Of a DNA stretch of 64,000 nt, positions 38,787 to 47,896 are shown piece by piece (the stretch's first letter is position 1; each line of letters opens with the position of its first letter). The notes beneath the pieces were generated by a model. That model did no database searches. It had not been told where the DNA came from and saw nothing but the letters and a program-made list of their open reading frames with translations. Origin of the DNA: Gemmobacter sp. 24YEA27. Lineage in GTDB: Bacteria; Pseudomonadota; Alphaproteobacteria; Rhodobacterales; Rhodobacteraceae. The position numbers and the translations under genes were made by a program. Location: assembly GCF_030052995.1 (NCBI RefSeq), contig NZ_JASJPW010000003.1, positions 1 through 64,000 of the forward strand, given 5' to 3'.

Positions 38787-39563
38787 ATGCTGCCAGCCCT
38801 GCGCCAGGCCCGGATCATCGAATTCCTGCGCCGTGACGGGGCAGCGGGGCTGAAAGAGATGTCAGCCGCGCTCGGGGTCTCCGTCTCGACGCTGCGCCGC
38901 GATGTCGACATGCTTTTTGAGGCCGGGCATCTGGAACGCACACGCGGCGGCGCCCTGCTGACCGGCAGTCTGCGTGCCGGGCCAGAGCTCGGCCGCGCCA
39001 TCGCTTCCGAGCTGGAAAGCGGGGCAAAGGCAGCAATCGGGCGCGAGGCCGCGCAGCTGATCCGCCCCGGCATGACCGCGATCTTTGACAGCGGCTCCAC
39101 CACGGCATCGGCGGCGCGGGCGGCGCGCGACAGCGGCACGGCCTTTACCGCCGTCACCAATGATCTCGCAATCGCCGCGACGCTGGCGGAGGCGCCGCAG
39201 ATCCGCCTGATCGTCGCCGGGGGAGAGCTGCGCCCCGGTTCCGGCACGCTGATGGGGGCGGATACGCTCGATCTGATGCGGCGGCTGCGCGCCGATCTGG
39301 CTTTCGTCGGTGCCCATGCGGTCAGCGAGACCGAGATGTCGGACACTTCGGTCGAGCTGGCACAGCTCAAACGCGTGATCCTTGCCGCCGCCGACCGGCC
39401 AGTGCTGCTGGCGGACAGCTCGAAGATCTTCTCACGCGCCTTTTGCAGCTTTGGTCTGCTGCGACAGCTGGACCGGCTGGTGACGGATGACCGGCTGGGG
39501 CTTGATCAGCTGGCGGTGCTGCAACATGCTATTCCCCAGGTCGATCTGGCGGCACTGCCGTGA
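38787..39563 (+). CDS. DeoR-family transcriptional regulator
   Basis: A 258-residue sugar-pathway repressor. The N-terminal DeoR helix-turn-helix (RQARIIEFLRRDGAAGLKEMSAALGVSVSTLRRDVDML, in parts) is followed by the phosphosugar-binding DeoRC domain (IFDSGSTTASAARA, VTNDLAIAATLAE, and DSSKIF near the end). The start is the ATG 38787 behind GGAAAG. It is divergent from pdxA2 and overlaps the kinase gene by GTGA. It therefore probably controls the D-threonate-type module, with a phosphorylated intermediate as inducer. Confidence 0.88.
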   Translation: MLPALRQARIIEFLRRDGAAGLKEMSAALGVSVSTLRRDVDMLFEAGHLERTRGGALLTGSLRAGPELGRAIASELESGAKAAIGREAAQLIRPGMTAIFDSGSTTASAARAARDSGTAFTAVTNDLAIAATLAEAPQIRLIVAGGELRPGSGTLMGADTLDLMRRLRADLAFVGAHAVSETEMSDTSVELAQLKRVILAAADRPVLLADSSKIFSRAFCSFGLLRQLDRLVTDDRLGLDQLAVLQHAIPQVDLAALP

Positions 39564-40554
39564 GGCTGCGGCTGATCGCGGATGATCTGACCGGCGCGCT
39601 GGATGCGGCGGCGCCCTTTGCACGCGAGGCCGCGCCGGTGCGGCTGACGCTGTCAGCCGGCGGCGATACGCCTGCGCTGAGCCACAGCACCGAAAGCCGC
39701 GATCTGGCGGAACCGCTCGCCTGTGGGCTGGTGCGCGATGCCGCGCGCCGGATGGCGGACCCGTCGGCGCTCTGGTTCAAGAAGGTCGACAGCGTGCTGC
39801 GCGGCCACCCGCTGGCCGAGACGCTGGCGATGATGGCAGCCGGCGGTTTCGCGCGTTGCATCTTTGCGCCGGCCTTCCCCGAAATGGGCCGGATCACCAG
39901 GGAAGGGCGCCAGCTGGTGCTGGACGGCGGGACCTGGCGCGAGACCGCACAAGGCGATCTGCGCGCGGCTTTTGCCAGGCTGGCGCCCGAGCGCGAAATC
40001 CATGTGCCGGATGCGCAGAACGCGGCGGAACTGCGCGCAGCCATCCGCCCCTGGACCGGGATGCAAGGCACGCTCTGGGCAGGAAGCCGGGGGCTGGCCG
40101 AGGCGCTGGCCGCCCCCTCATCGCCCCTGCCGCGCCCAGAGGTCGGGCTTTTCATCCTCGGGACAGCGCATCCCGCCACCCGCGCGCAGGCGGCAGCGCT
40201 TGCCCCCTGATCCGTCCCGCATCAGGGGCCGGGCTCGACGCCGACAGCGCGAGACCTGTCCTGCTGGACCCGGTGCAGCTCAGCGCTGATGCGCGCGAGA
40301 CCCATGCGCGGCTGCGCGACAGCCTCTCGCGTCTGCAGCCCGGCGGCGCCGGCGCGATTTTCGTGACCGGCGGAGATTGTCTGAGCCTTGTTCTTGCTCA
40401 GACCGGCACCGAAGCCCTCGACTGTATCGGCGAGGCCGGTCCGGGCATCCCTGTTTCGCGCGTCATCGGCGGCCGGTTCGACGGGCGTTTGCTGGTCTCG
40501 AAATCCGGCGGTTTCGGCGGCGCCGATCTGCTGACAGGCTTTCTCAGGCGCTGA
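39560..40554 (+). CDS. DUF1537 four-carbon acid-sugar kinase (D-threonate kinase-like), one frameshift
   Basis: An ATP-dependent kinase of the DUF1537 family, ~331 residues after joining, shorter than the usual ~400. The N-terminal LIADDLTGALDAAAPFA, ALWFKKVDSVLRGHP and the C-terminal ATP-site VTGGDCLSLVL are family signatures. The GTG start overlaps the DeoR stop. A lost C in the CCCCC run 40203-40207 breaks the frame before LIRPASGAG. Paired with PdxA2 it matches the known D-threonate route (kinase, then oxidative decarboxylation to dihydroxyacetone phosphate). Its end overlaps the convergent isomerase gene by 11 bases. Confidence 0.82.
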
Positions 40555-41311
40555 CGGGGATTTCGCGGAAGGCGGGCAGCCAGCACAGCGTCTCAGCAGT
40601 CGTCCTGCCGGGCCGGTATTCCGCCCCGATGGGTGCCGTCCAGCCAAGCGCGCCGATCCGCGCGAGCACCGCGCGATAATCCAGCTCGCCATGATCAGGT
40701 GCGCCCCGGTCAGGGACCGAGGCGATCTGGACATGACCAATCAGCGGCAGCAGGCGCTCGAACCGCCGGCAGATATCACCGCCGCAGATCTGCAGGTGAT
40801 AGCAGTCGAACATCAGTTTCAGCGGCGGATGGCCGAGGCCTTCAATGATAGACGCTGCCTGTTCGGCGCTGTTGAGGAAATACCCCGGCGCATCATAGGG
40901 GTTCAGCGGCTCGATCAGAATGGTACGACCGCCTGCCCGCGCGCAGGCAAAGGCAAGATTGGCGCGGAACGCAGCATCGGCCTCCGGCCCGGAAGCGATC
41001 CCGGCCATCACATGTACCGCCCCGGCGCCAATCGCATCGGCATAGGCGAGCGCTTCGAGGATCGCATCCGCGCGCTCTGCCTCGCGCCCGGGAAGCGCCG
41101 CCAGCCCGTTCTCACCCGACGCCCCGCGCCGCGTGTTGAGGCCGAGCATCGGCAGCCCGGTCTCCTCCAGCGCCGCCTTCACCTGGGCCGACGGTGTCTC
41201 ATAAGGCCAGTGGCATTCGACCGCGTCGAAGCCGGCCTGTGCGGCGGCGCGGATCGCCTCGGGGAGTGGCAGATCGGCCCAGAGAAACCCGAGATTGGCA
41301 GAAAAGCGCAT
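40544..41311 (-). CDS. otnI: 2-oxo-tetronate isomerase-like TIM-barrel protein (hydroxypyruvate isomerase family)
   Basis: Intact 255-residue sugar-isomerase-fold protein. Metal-ligand positions are visible: the Glu in ILIEPLNPYDAPGYFL, the Asp and His in KLMFDCYHLQ, the conserved HVQIASVPDRGAPDHGELDY region, and Glu in IGAEYRPG. Members named Hyi or OtnI isomerise hydroxypyruvate or 2-oxo-tetronate. Last gene of the long leftward operon, 5 bases after the LtnD-like gene. With that dehydrogenase and the divergent otnK-otnC pair it completes the route from four-carbon aldonate to dihydroxyacetone phosphate, so OtnI is preferred over Hyi. Confidence 0.85.
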   Translation of the reverse strand: MRFSANLGFLWADLPLPEAIRAAAQAGFDAVECHWPYETPSAQVKAALEETGLPMLGLNTRRGASGENGLAALPGREAERADAILEALAYADAIGAGAVHVMAGIASGPEADAAFRANLAFACARAGGRTILIEPLNPYDAPGYFLNSAEQAASIIEGLGHPPLKLMFDCYHLQICGGDICRRFERLLPLIGHVQIASVPDRGAPDHGELDYRAVLARIGALGWTAPIGAEYRPGRTTAETLCWLPAFREIPVSA

Positions 41312-41316
41312 CCCGA

Positions 41317-42224
41317 TCAGCCCCCGCTGCCGGGCAGCGTGATTCCGGCCCGCGCGGCGAGCACCTTCGCCACTGCCGCATCATCCTCACGCCCGAGCCC
41401 GGCACCTGCGGCTTCACGGAACAGGGCAAGTGCGCTGTCGGAAAGCGGCACGCTGGCCCCAAGCCCAAAGCCGCGCCGGTCACGATGCCGAGATCCTTGA
41501 CGAAAATATCCACCGCCGAATGCGGCGTATAATCGCCATCGGCGATATGCGGCGCGCGGTTGCCAAACATCCAGCTCATCCCGGCGCAATCGCCGATCAC
41601 CCCGATCACCTCATGCAGATCGAGGCCGGCGGCGCGCGCCAGCACCATCGCCTCGGCCGCAGCCGCAATATGCACCCCAGCCAGCAACTGGTTGATCATC
41701 TTCATCTTTGACGCGGCCCCTGGTGCCGCGCCCAGCCGGAAGACCCTGCCCGCAATCGCGTCAAGCGCCGGGCCGGCCTTGAGGAACGCCGCTTCGGGGC
41801 CAGAAGCCATCACGCTCATCTCGCCCGCCAGCGCCTTCGCGGAACCACCTGAAACCGGGGCGTCCAGCGGCAGCATCCCGGCCTCGCGCAACCGGCGCGC
41901 CTGATCTTCGGCCCGCGCCGGGTCCTGCGTCACCGAGACCGCGAAGACGGTACCAGACTGTGCCGCCGCGACCGCCTGGCCGGTGCCGAACAGCACGTCT
42001 TCGGCCTGATCGGCATTGACGACGAAAAGGAAGACCACCTCCGCCGCCGCGACTGCCGCAACAGCGGTCTCATGGGCGCAACCGCCCTGCGCGGCGAAAT
42101 CCGCCCGCGCCTCGGGGCGGATATCAAAGGCATGGGTTTCCAGCCCGGCGCGCAAGAGCGACAAAGCCGCGCCACGCCCCATAGAGCCAAGACCGATCAC
42201 GGCCACAGCACCCGTCCGGGTCAT
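41317..42224 (-). CDS. ltnD: L-threonate/beta-hydroxyacid dehydrogenase (LtnD-like), one frameshift
   Basis: A ~303-residue NAD-dependent dehydrogenase of the 3-hydroxyisobutyrate/tartronate-semialdehyde reductase family. The Rossmann motif VIGLGSMGRGAALSLL is at the start, LDAPVSGGSAKALAGEMSVM in the middle, and the catalytic lysine lies in ASKMKMINQLLAG. The frame is lost at ~41464 (a G missing in GGGG on the coding strand) and resumes with GLGASVPLSDSALALF. Second of two adjacent ATGs is best spaced from GGAG. In the four-carbon pathway LtnD oxidises L-threonate to 2-oxo-tetronate, the substrate of the next gene's isomerase. Erythronate specificity is also possible. Confidence 0.82.
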
Positions 42225-42250
42225 CATCTTCTCCGTTAAAAGGCCCGGCC

Positions 42251-43015
42251 TCAGCCGAGCGGTCTGCCGCCATCCACGGCGATCACCGCGCCGGTCGAAT
42301 AGGTCAGAAGCCCCGCCGCCGCGACCACTGCATCGGCGATATGCTCCGGCTGCGCCAGAGCGCCAAGCGGCGTGCGCGCGGCCTGCTCGTCGCGCCAGTC
42401 CTGGCTCAGTGATTTGACGAAATCGGTATCGACCAGCCCCGGCGCCACCGAAAGCACCCGGATCTTCGGCGACAACGCCCGCGCGAGCGACAGCGTCATA
42501 TTGTCGACCGCCGCCTTTGACGCGCAATAGACGATGTTCGATCCCATCCCCGTCCGGGCCGCGATCGAGGAGATGTTGACGATCACTGCCTTGCCGCCCG
42601 CGCCCCGGTCGGACGCATCCAGCATCGGTCGCATGGCGCGGGTGGTGGCGACCACACCGCGCACATTCACCGCAAGGATATCGTCGATGATCTGATCCTC
42701 CAGCGCGTCAAGATCGTCATGCGGCACGAAACGCGTGATGCCGGCGCAGTTCACCAGAATATCCAGCCCGCCAAACGCCGCGCGGATCTCTGCCGCCGCC
42801 TCTGCCAGCGCGGCGCTGTCGGTGACCGGTGCGCGCAAAGGCAGATGCCCCTCGCCCGGCATCAAAGCCGCCAGCGCCTCCGCCCCGGCTGCGGCACTGT
42901 TATAGCCAAGTGCCACCCGCGCGCCCGAGGCTGCGAGTCCGATGGTGATGGCGCGCCCGAGCCCGCCGGTCGCGCCGGTGACGAAGGCGCGTTTGCCTGT
43001 AAGGTCGATCTTCAT
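42251..43015 (-). CDS. Short-chain dehydrogenase/reductase
   Basis: Intact 254-residue SDR. NAD(P) motif TGATGGLGRA (residues ~14-23), NCAGITR, the catalytic Ser in VNISSIAARTG and the YxxxK in VYCASKAAVDN are all present, as is the C-terminal GAVIAVDGGRPLG. Four-base overlap (ATGA) with the upstream dehydrogenase gene. It probably reduces or oxidises a hydroxyl of the imported polyol or sugar acid; substrate unknown. Confidence 0.88.
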   Translation of the reverse strand: MKIDLTGKRAFVTGATGGLGRAITIGLAASGARVALGYNSAAAGAEALAALMPGEGHLPLRAPVTDSAALAEAAAEIRAAFGGLDILVNCAGITRFVPHDDLDALEDQIIDDILAVNVRGVVATTRAMRPMLDASDRGAGGKAVIVNISSIAARTGMGSNIVYCASKAAVDNMTLSLARALSPKIRVLSVAPGLVDTDFVKSLSQDWRDEQAARTPLGALAQPEHIADAVVAAAGLLTYSTGAVIAVDGGRPLG

Positions 43016-43956
43016 TTCGCGCCTTCCCGCGCCCTGAAAGCGGCGAGCCGCGTCAGGCGCCCGTCGCGCCAGGCCCTGCGGGCCGCAAGCTCGCCCTCCG
43101 GCAGCGCCGCACGGCGCTCGGCGGAGATGCGGGCGATAAGGTCAGCGGACCAGGGCTGCGGGTCGCGACGGGACTCAGCGATGGAATGATAGAGCGGCCC
43201 GAGCCGCGCTGCGTAATCGACCACCCCGCCCGGCGCGTTGAGGTCGATGGTCTCGAACGGCCCCATGAAAGACCAGCGCAGGCCGAGCCCATGTGCCACA
43301 GTCGCATCAATATCCGCCGCCGTCGCATAGCCCGCGTCATAAAGCGCCCAGGCCTCGTTCAGCAGCGCGCCTTGCAGGCGGTTCAACACAAAGCCCTCAA
43401 TCTCGCGCGTCAGCGAGACGGGGACCTGACCCACCGCCTCCATCAGCGCGCGGGTCGAGGTGACGGCATCCACGTCGGTCCAGGGCGCCGGCACCAGCTC
43501 CACCACCGGCACCAGATGCGGCGGGTTGACCGGATGCGAGATCAGGAAGCGATTGCGGTTCGCACAGTCTTCGGTGAAAGCCGAGGCCGGGATCCCCGAT
43601 GAGGACGAGCCAACCACCGCGCCTGCCTTCAGCAGCGGGCCAATCTGACGGCAGACCTCTGTCTTCACATCCACCCGCTCAAAGACAGATTCCTGGATAT
43701 AATCGGCGGGGCTGACGGCTTGCGACAGGCTTTCCACCACGCTGATCTTCGCCAGCGCGGCGCCTGCATCATCGGCCAGCCCAACCTCAGCCAGGTCGTT
43801 CAGCGCGGTCTGCGCCCAGGGGATCACCTTCGCACGGACCTCGGGCGACGGATCAAACACCAGCACCTGATGCCCGGCGCGGGCGAAGACCACCGCCCAG
43901 CCGGAGCCGACCAGCCCGGCCCCGACAATCCCTATTACAGCTTTTCCTGACATCAT
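43012..43956 (-). CDS. 3-hydroxyacyl-CoA-dehydrogenase-fold dehydrogenase (L-gulonate/L-carnitine dehydrogenase-like)
   Basis: Intact 314-residue two-domain NAD enzyme. The Rossmann motif IGIVGAGLVGSGWAVVFARAG opens the protein, SSSSGIPASAF and the catalytic histidine in ISHPVNPPHLVPVVELV follow, then the helical C-terminal domain (GFVLNRLQGALLNEAW). Stand-alone members of this length act on free hydroxy acids (L-gulonate, carnitine) rather than CoA thioesters. It overlaps both neighbours by four bases. The presence of a third oxidoreductase besides LtnD and the SDR suggests that more than one stereoisomer, or a longer sugar acid, is fed into the pathway. Confidence 0.85.
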   Translation of the reverse strand: MMSGKAVIGIVGAGLVGSGWAVVFARAGHQVLVFDPSPEVRAKVIPWAQTALNDLAEVGLADDAGAALAKISVVESLSQAVSPADYIQESVFERVDVKTEVCRQIGPLLKAGAVVGSSSSGIPASAFTEDCANRNRFLISHPVNPPHLVPVVELVPAPWTDVDAVTSTRALMEAVGQVPVSLTREIEGFVLNRLQGALLNEAWALYDAGYATAADIDATVAHGLGLRWSFMGPFETIDLNAPGGVVDYAARLGPLYHSIAESRRDPQPWSADLIARISAERRAALPEGELAARRAWRDGRLTRLAAFRAREGAK

Positions 43957-44844
43957 GCGACTTTCGAGGCCTCACCATCGGCGAGGCAGATTTCCGAGAT
44001 GCGCAGCCCGTCTTTGGTGATTCGCGAGGGGAAGGTGTCGCGCAGCCGCTCCTCATGGACCGGGATCACACGATGAGCGTCATAGCCGGCCTGCTTCATC
44101 ATCTCTTCCGTCGCCAGCACCAGATTGGTCTGACTGCCGACGGCGAGGCCGACCGGCACATAGATCTCGCCAGCATCGACAGCAGCCCCCGGGCCTTTCA
44201 CGTTTTCAAAGACATAGACCAGATCGCCGGTCAGCACCCAGGGGTCTGCCGTCTGTGTCTGACCGTCATTCCGGACCGTGACCCACATCGAGCCATAGGT
44301 GTGGCTGTCTTCGGCCAGATGCAGATCGATCCCCGGCAGAACATTCTCGACGGCGCCATTGACAGTGATCAGCCGGCGGTCGCGTGCCAGCTCCACCCCG
44401 CGCACGATATCGCCGGGATCGACCGCGACCATCATCCAGCGCATCCGCTCGGGCAGCGACATCGCCCAGACCCATTTCGCGATCTCGCGCTCCTGGATGT
44501 AGAATTTGGCGTTGGGAAAGTCTTCGACATTGCCGAAATGGTCGAAATGCGCATGGGTGATGAAGACGGTATCGACATCTTCCGGCGTCAGCCCGATCCC
44601 GGCCAGAACCTCACGCGGGCTGCGCCAGTTTCTCGACCTTGAAGCGGTCGCCCAGCGTTTTGCCGTAAGCCTTGTCATTATAGCCGACATCGACCATGGC
44701 GACGTGATCCTTGCCCTTGATCACGACATAGCAATAGGGAAGCTTCACATAGCCCTGGTTATGGGCGCCATAGAGTACGCCGCTCTTGTGATAGTCTTTC
44801 ACGAACGAATATTCACAAACCCAGATCGAATAGTCGGACATCAT
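43953..44844 (-). CDS. Metallo-beta-lactamase-fold hydrolase, one frameshift
   Basis: A ~296-residue MBL-fold protein. It starts at one of two adjacent ATGs (44844 or 44841) behind GGAGG. The zinc motif HxHxDH is in FITHAHFDHFGN, a further histidine is in AEDSHTYGS, an Asp in VLTGDLVYVFENV, and the last His in VIPVHEERL. The frame changes near 44630 by an apparent extra G (EKL then RSPREVLAGIG). Members resemble lactonases (AttM/AiiA-type N-acyl homoserine lactonases). In this operon, hydrolysis of an aldonolactone to the free acid before LtnD is an attractive but unproven role. Confidence 0.8.
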
Positions 44845-44866
44845 TTCCTCCCAGAACTGTCCCGGA

Positions 44867-45445
44867 TCAATGCCCGCCGCAGGCGCAGCAGGCATGGCTG
44901 AAATCAATCATCTGCAGTCCGGCGCGCGTCTCGGCGCAGGTTTCCAACACGGCATATGCGCGGCGGATCTGCGCATTGAGCGCGTCGAAAGTGGCGTCTC
45001 CCCCCGGCGCATCCGCCCGCCAGGCGACCAGCCCGTCAAGGATCGCGCGGCAAAGTCCGGCGCTTTCGGCAAGCCGGTCGCGATGGGGGCCAAGTGGACC
45101 GGGGGCAACAAGCGCGGCGAGCTGCGCGGCAATCTCCGCCTCGCGCTCGCGGCAGGCTTTCACCTCGGGCAGACCGGCGTGATCGGGGCGCGAAGTGAGC
45201 CGCGCGAGGATCAGAAGTCCGGCCAGCTGCCCGACCAGCCGACGCAGATCGTTGAAAACGGCGCGGGCCGCGATGCCGTAGCGCCCGGCAGCGTCGGAGG
45301 CGAGCGCCCGCGCGATTTCGCCCTCGTCAGGCAGGCTCTCAGCGGGTGGCGGCTGCATCGGGGCGGTGCAATCGGGGCGGTGCAGCACCGCGAGCCGCTC
45401 AAACAGCGCGGCACCCTGCGGGCGGGAGATGGGATGGCCGCTCAT
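44867..45445 (-). CDS. Protein of unknown function with Cys/His-rich C-terminus
   Basis: Intact 192-residue protein that I do not recognise. It is predicted soluble, largely helical and Ala/Leu/Arg-rich, with no signal peptide and no membrane segment. The C-terminus ends HACCACGGH, a cluster of three cysteines and two histidines that could bind metal. Its stop is 23 bases before the MBL gene and its start overlaps the LacI stop by ATGA, so it is co-translated in a catabolic operon. Codon use resembles its neighbours. Possible roles are a small metal-binding accessory factor for a neighbour or an activator of transport; neither is supported by a motif. Confidence 0.7.
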   Translation of the reverse strand: MSGHPISRPQGAALFERLAVLHRPDCTAPMQPPPAESLPDEGEIARALASDAAGRYGIAARAVFNDLRRLVGQLAGLLILARLTSRPDHAGLPEVKACREREAEIAAQLAALVAPGPLGPHRDRLAESAGLCRAILDGLVAWRADAPGGDATFDALNAQIRRAYAVLETCAETRAGLQMIDFSHACCACGGH

Positions 45446-46482
45446 TCTTGTCTCCCCGCGGTGGTGCCACGTTCGATCAGCGGTTTCGGGGCGATACGGT
45501 GCAATTCGACCGGCGTCCCCGGATCAGCTGCCAGCCGCGCCGCCAGATCGACGGTGACCGCCAGCATCTGGTCAATCGGCTGCGGGATCGTTGTCAGAGA
45601 ATGCGATGGCCACGAGGCCATGGCGATATCATCGAAACCGACCACTGAAATATCAAGCGGGGCCCCGATCCCCAGCCGCGCCCGCACGCCTTCGACAAAG
45701 CCGATGGCGACGATATCATTGGCGCAGAACACGCCATCCGGGCGCTCCGACAGCGCGGCGAAGGCCTCGGCGCCCGAGAACCCGGCCTCATAGCTGAAAT
45801 TCCCGACCTCAACCTTTTGCGGCTCAGAGAGGCCACGCTCCAGCGCGCGGTCGCGAAAGCCCTGCCAGCGTTCGATATTGGTCGAGGCATCGGGAAAAGC
45901 CGCGACATAGCAAAGCCGCCTGTGCCCCTTGTCGATCAGGTGATCGGCGGCCATGCGGGCGCCGGTGATATTGTCACAGGTGACACCATGCCCGGCCGGG
46001 TCCGAGGACAGCCGGTTAAAAAAGATACAGGCGGTGCCGGCGGCGGTACATTCCTGCACCGCGCGCGAGGACATGGTGGCGGCGAGGATGATGATCAGAT
46101 CAGGCTGATAGGTCAGCGCCTGTTCCACCGCCTCATCGATCCGCTCGGGCGCTTCGGCGGAGACCAGCATGACATTCATGCCGATCTCCTGGAGCGCTGT
46201 GGTCAGCCGGGTCATCACCTCCGGATAGAAAGGGTTGGTGATGCCCGCGACCACAAGGCCGACGATTCGCGTCCGCCTTGTGATCATCGACCGTGCGAAA
46301 GGGTTGGGCCGGTAGCCCATCTCTTCCGCGGCTTCCAGAACCTGGCGGCGGGTTTCCGGGGCAACGATGGCATCGGGATAGAAGGCGCGCGAGACGGTCG
46401 AAACCGACATCCCGAGCGAGCGGGCAAGATCCTTGACCGTCACCCGCTTGCGCGAACCACCTTTATTGCTGTCGTCACTCAT
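45442..46482 (-). CDS. LacI-family transcriptional repressor
   Basis: Intact 346-residue regulator. The N-terminal LacI HTH (VTVKDLARSLGMSVSTVSRAF) is followed by the hinge and a periplasmic-binding-type sensor (TRIVGLVVAGITNPFYPEV...FCANDIVAIGFVEG and VVGFDDIAMASWPSHSLTTI). It lies inside the four-carbon acid-sugar operon, between the HisD-like dehydrogenase and the unknown protein. The palindrome at 52831-52859, built from the TGCAAACGTT core typical of LacI operators, is its likely target, making the operon self-regulated. Confidence 0.92.
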   Translation of the reverse strand: MSDDSNKGGSRKRVTVKDLARSLGMSVSTVSRAFYPDAIVAPETRRQVLEAAEEMGYRPNPFARSMITRRTRIVGLVVAGITNPFYPEVMTRLTTALQEIGMNVMLVSAEAPERIDEAVEQALTYQPDLIIILAATMSSRAVQECTAAGTACIFFNRLSSDPAGHGVTCDNITGARMAADHLIDKGHRRLCYVAAFPDASTNIERWQGFRDRALERGLSEPQKVEVGNFSYEAGFSGAEAFAALSERPDGVFCANDIVAIGFVEGVRARLGIGAPLDISVVGFDDIAMASWPSHSLTTIPQPIDQMLAVTVDLAARLAADPGTPVELHRIAPKPLIERGTTAGRQE

Positions 46483-46499
46483 AACCCTTGCTCCGGTCT

Positions 46500-47786
46500 T
46501 CAGGCTGCGTTGGAACCGCCATAGCGGCGAACGCGGATATTCGCCTGTTCTGCATGGCCCGCAAAGCCCTCAAGCATACAAAGCCGCGAGGCATATTCGC
46601 CGATCATCGCCGAAGCGGCGTCAGTGGTGACGCGCTGATAGGTGCAGGTCTTGATGAACTTGCCGACCCACAGCCCGCCGGTATAGCGCGCGGCCTTTTT
46701 GGTTGGCAGCGTGTGATTGGTGCCGATCACCTTGTCACCATAAGCAACATTGGTGCGTGGGCCAAGGAAGAGCGCGCCGAAATTCTGCATGTTTTTCAGG
46801 AAGTAATCCGGGTCGCGGGTCATGACCTGGACATGCTCATAGGCCAGATCATCGGCGACTTTCAGCATCTCCTCTTCACTGTCGCACAGGATCACCTGGC
46901 CGTAAGCCTCCCAGGCCTTGCGCGCGATATCGGCGGTCGGGAGCACGCCAAGCTGGCGCTCGATCTCGGCCAGGGTGTCATTGGCAAGCTTTTCCGAGGT
47001 GGTGATCAGCGCCGCCGGGCTGGTCGGGCCATGTTCGGCCTGGCCCAGAAGGTCGGTCGCACAGATCTCGCCATCAACGGTGTCGTCGGCGATCACCAGC
47101 GTCTCGGTCGGGCCGGCGAAAAGGTCGATGCCGACGCGGCCGTAAAGCTGACGCTTTGCTTCGGCGACAAAGGCATTGCCGGGGCCGACCAGCATATCGA
47201 CTGGCGCGATGGTCTCGGTGCCGATCGCCATGGCGCCAATGGCCTGAACGCCGCCGAGGCAATAGATCTCATCGGCGCCGGCGAAATGCATCGCCGCGAC
47301 GATGGCCGGATGCGGTTTGCCATGGAAGGGCGGCGCGCAGGCGATCACCCGCTTCACGCCGGCAACCTTGGCCGTCAGAACCGACATATGCGCCGAGGCG
47401 ACCATCGGGTATTTACCACCCGGCACATAGCAGCCCACGGCTTCGACCGGCACATTGCGATGGCCGAGGAAGACGCCCGGCAGAGTTTCGACCTCCAGAT
47501 CCTTCAGGCAATCGCGCTGCGCCTTTGCGAAGTTGCGGACCTGGGTCTGCGCGAAATGGATATCCTCCAGATCGCGGGGCGAAACTTCTGAAATCGCCTG
47601 CTGGATTTCAGTCTCTGAGAGGCGGAAGCTTGCCGGCGCATAGCCGTCAAATTTACCTGCCAGCTCGCGCACGGCGGCATCTCCGCGCGCCTCGATATCG
47701 GCAAGGATCGTCTCGACGGTTTCCTTAACGACGGCATCATTCGCCGAGATCGCTTCGGCCGTCTGTCCCTGCTTGAGGTATCTCAT
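46500..47786 (-). CDS. HisD-like polyol/alcohol dehydrogenase (histidinol dehydrogenase family)
   Basis: Intact 428-residue zinc dehydrogenase of the HisD family. Family positions are visible: [53 protein letters not shown], the Gln/His pair in [13 protein letters not shown], Asp in [17 protein letters not shown], and the late His in [13 protein letters not shown]. Histidine biosynthesis is unlikely here: the gene sits between a LacI regulator and a ribose-type importer. HisD paralogues such as HpsN (sulfopropanediol 3-dehydrogenase) oxidise a primary alcohol to a carboxylate in two NAD-dependent steps. Oxidising a four-carbon polyol or aldose end to threonate or erythronate would feed LtnD. 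Confidence 0.85.
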   Translation of the reverse strand: MRYLKQGQTAEAISANDAVVKETVETILADIEARGDAAVRELAGKFDGYAPASFRLSETEIQQAISEVSPRDLEDIHFAQTQVRNFAKAQRDCLKDLEVETLPGVFLGHRNVPVEAVGCYVPGGKYPMVASAHMSVLTAKVAGVKRVIACAPPFHGKPHPAIVAAMHFAGADEIYCLGGVQAIGAMAIGTETIAPVDMLVGPGNAFVAEAKRQLYGRVGIDLFAGPTETLVIADDTVDGEICATDLLGQAEHGPTSPAALITTSEKLANDTLAEIERQLGVLPTADIARKAWEAYGQVILCDSEEEMLKVADDLAYEHVQVMTRDPDYFLKNMQNFGALFLGPRTNVAYGDKVIGTNHTLPTKKAARYTGGLWVGKFIKTCTYQRVTTDAASAMIGEYASRLCMLEGFAGHAEQANIRVRRYGGSNAA

Positions 47787-47896
47787 GATGGTGGTCCGGT
47801 TCCTGTGTGGTGGCCAGTCGGGAAAATCACGCGCGGGGACGGGAGCGGTCCCCGCGCGCAGGGGTTGCGGGCCGGGCTCAGCCGGCGCGACAAGGG

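Noticed and set aside
46500..47786. Histidine biosynthesis hisD
   Set aside because: No other his genes nearby; position between a LacI regulator and a sugar importer in an acid-sugar operon points to a catabolic paralogue.
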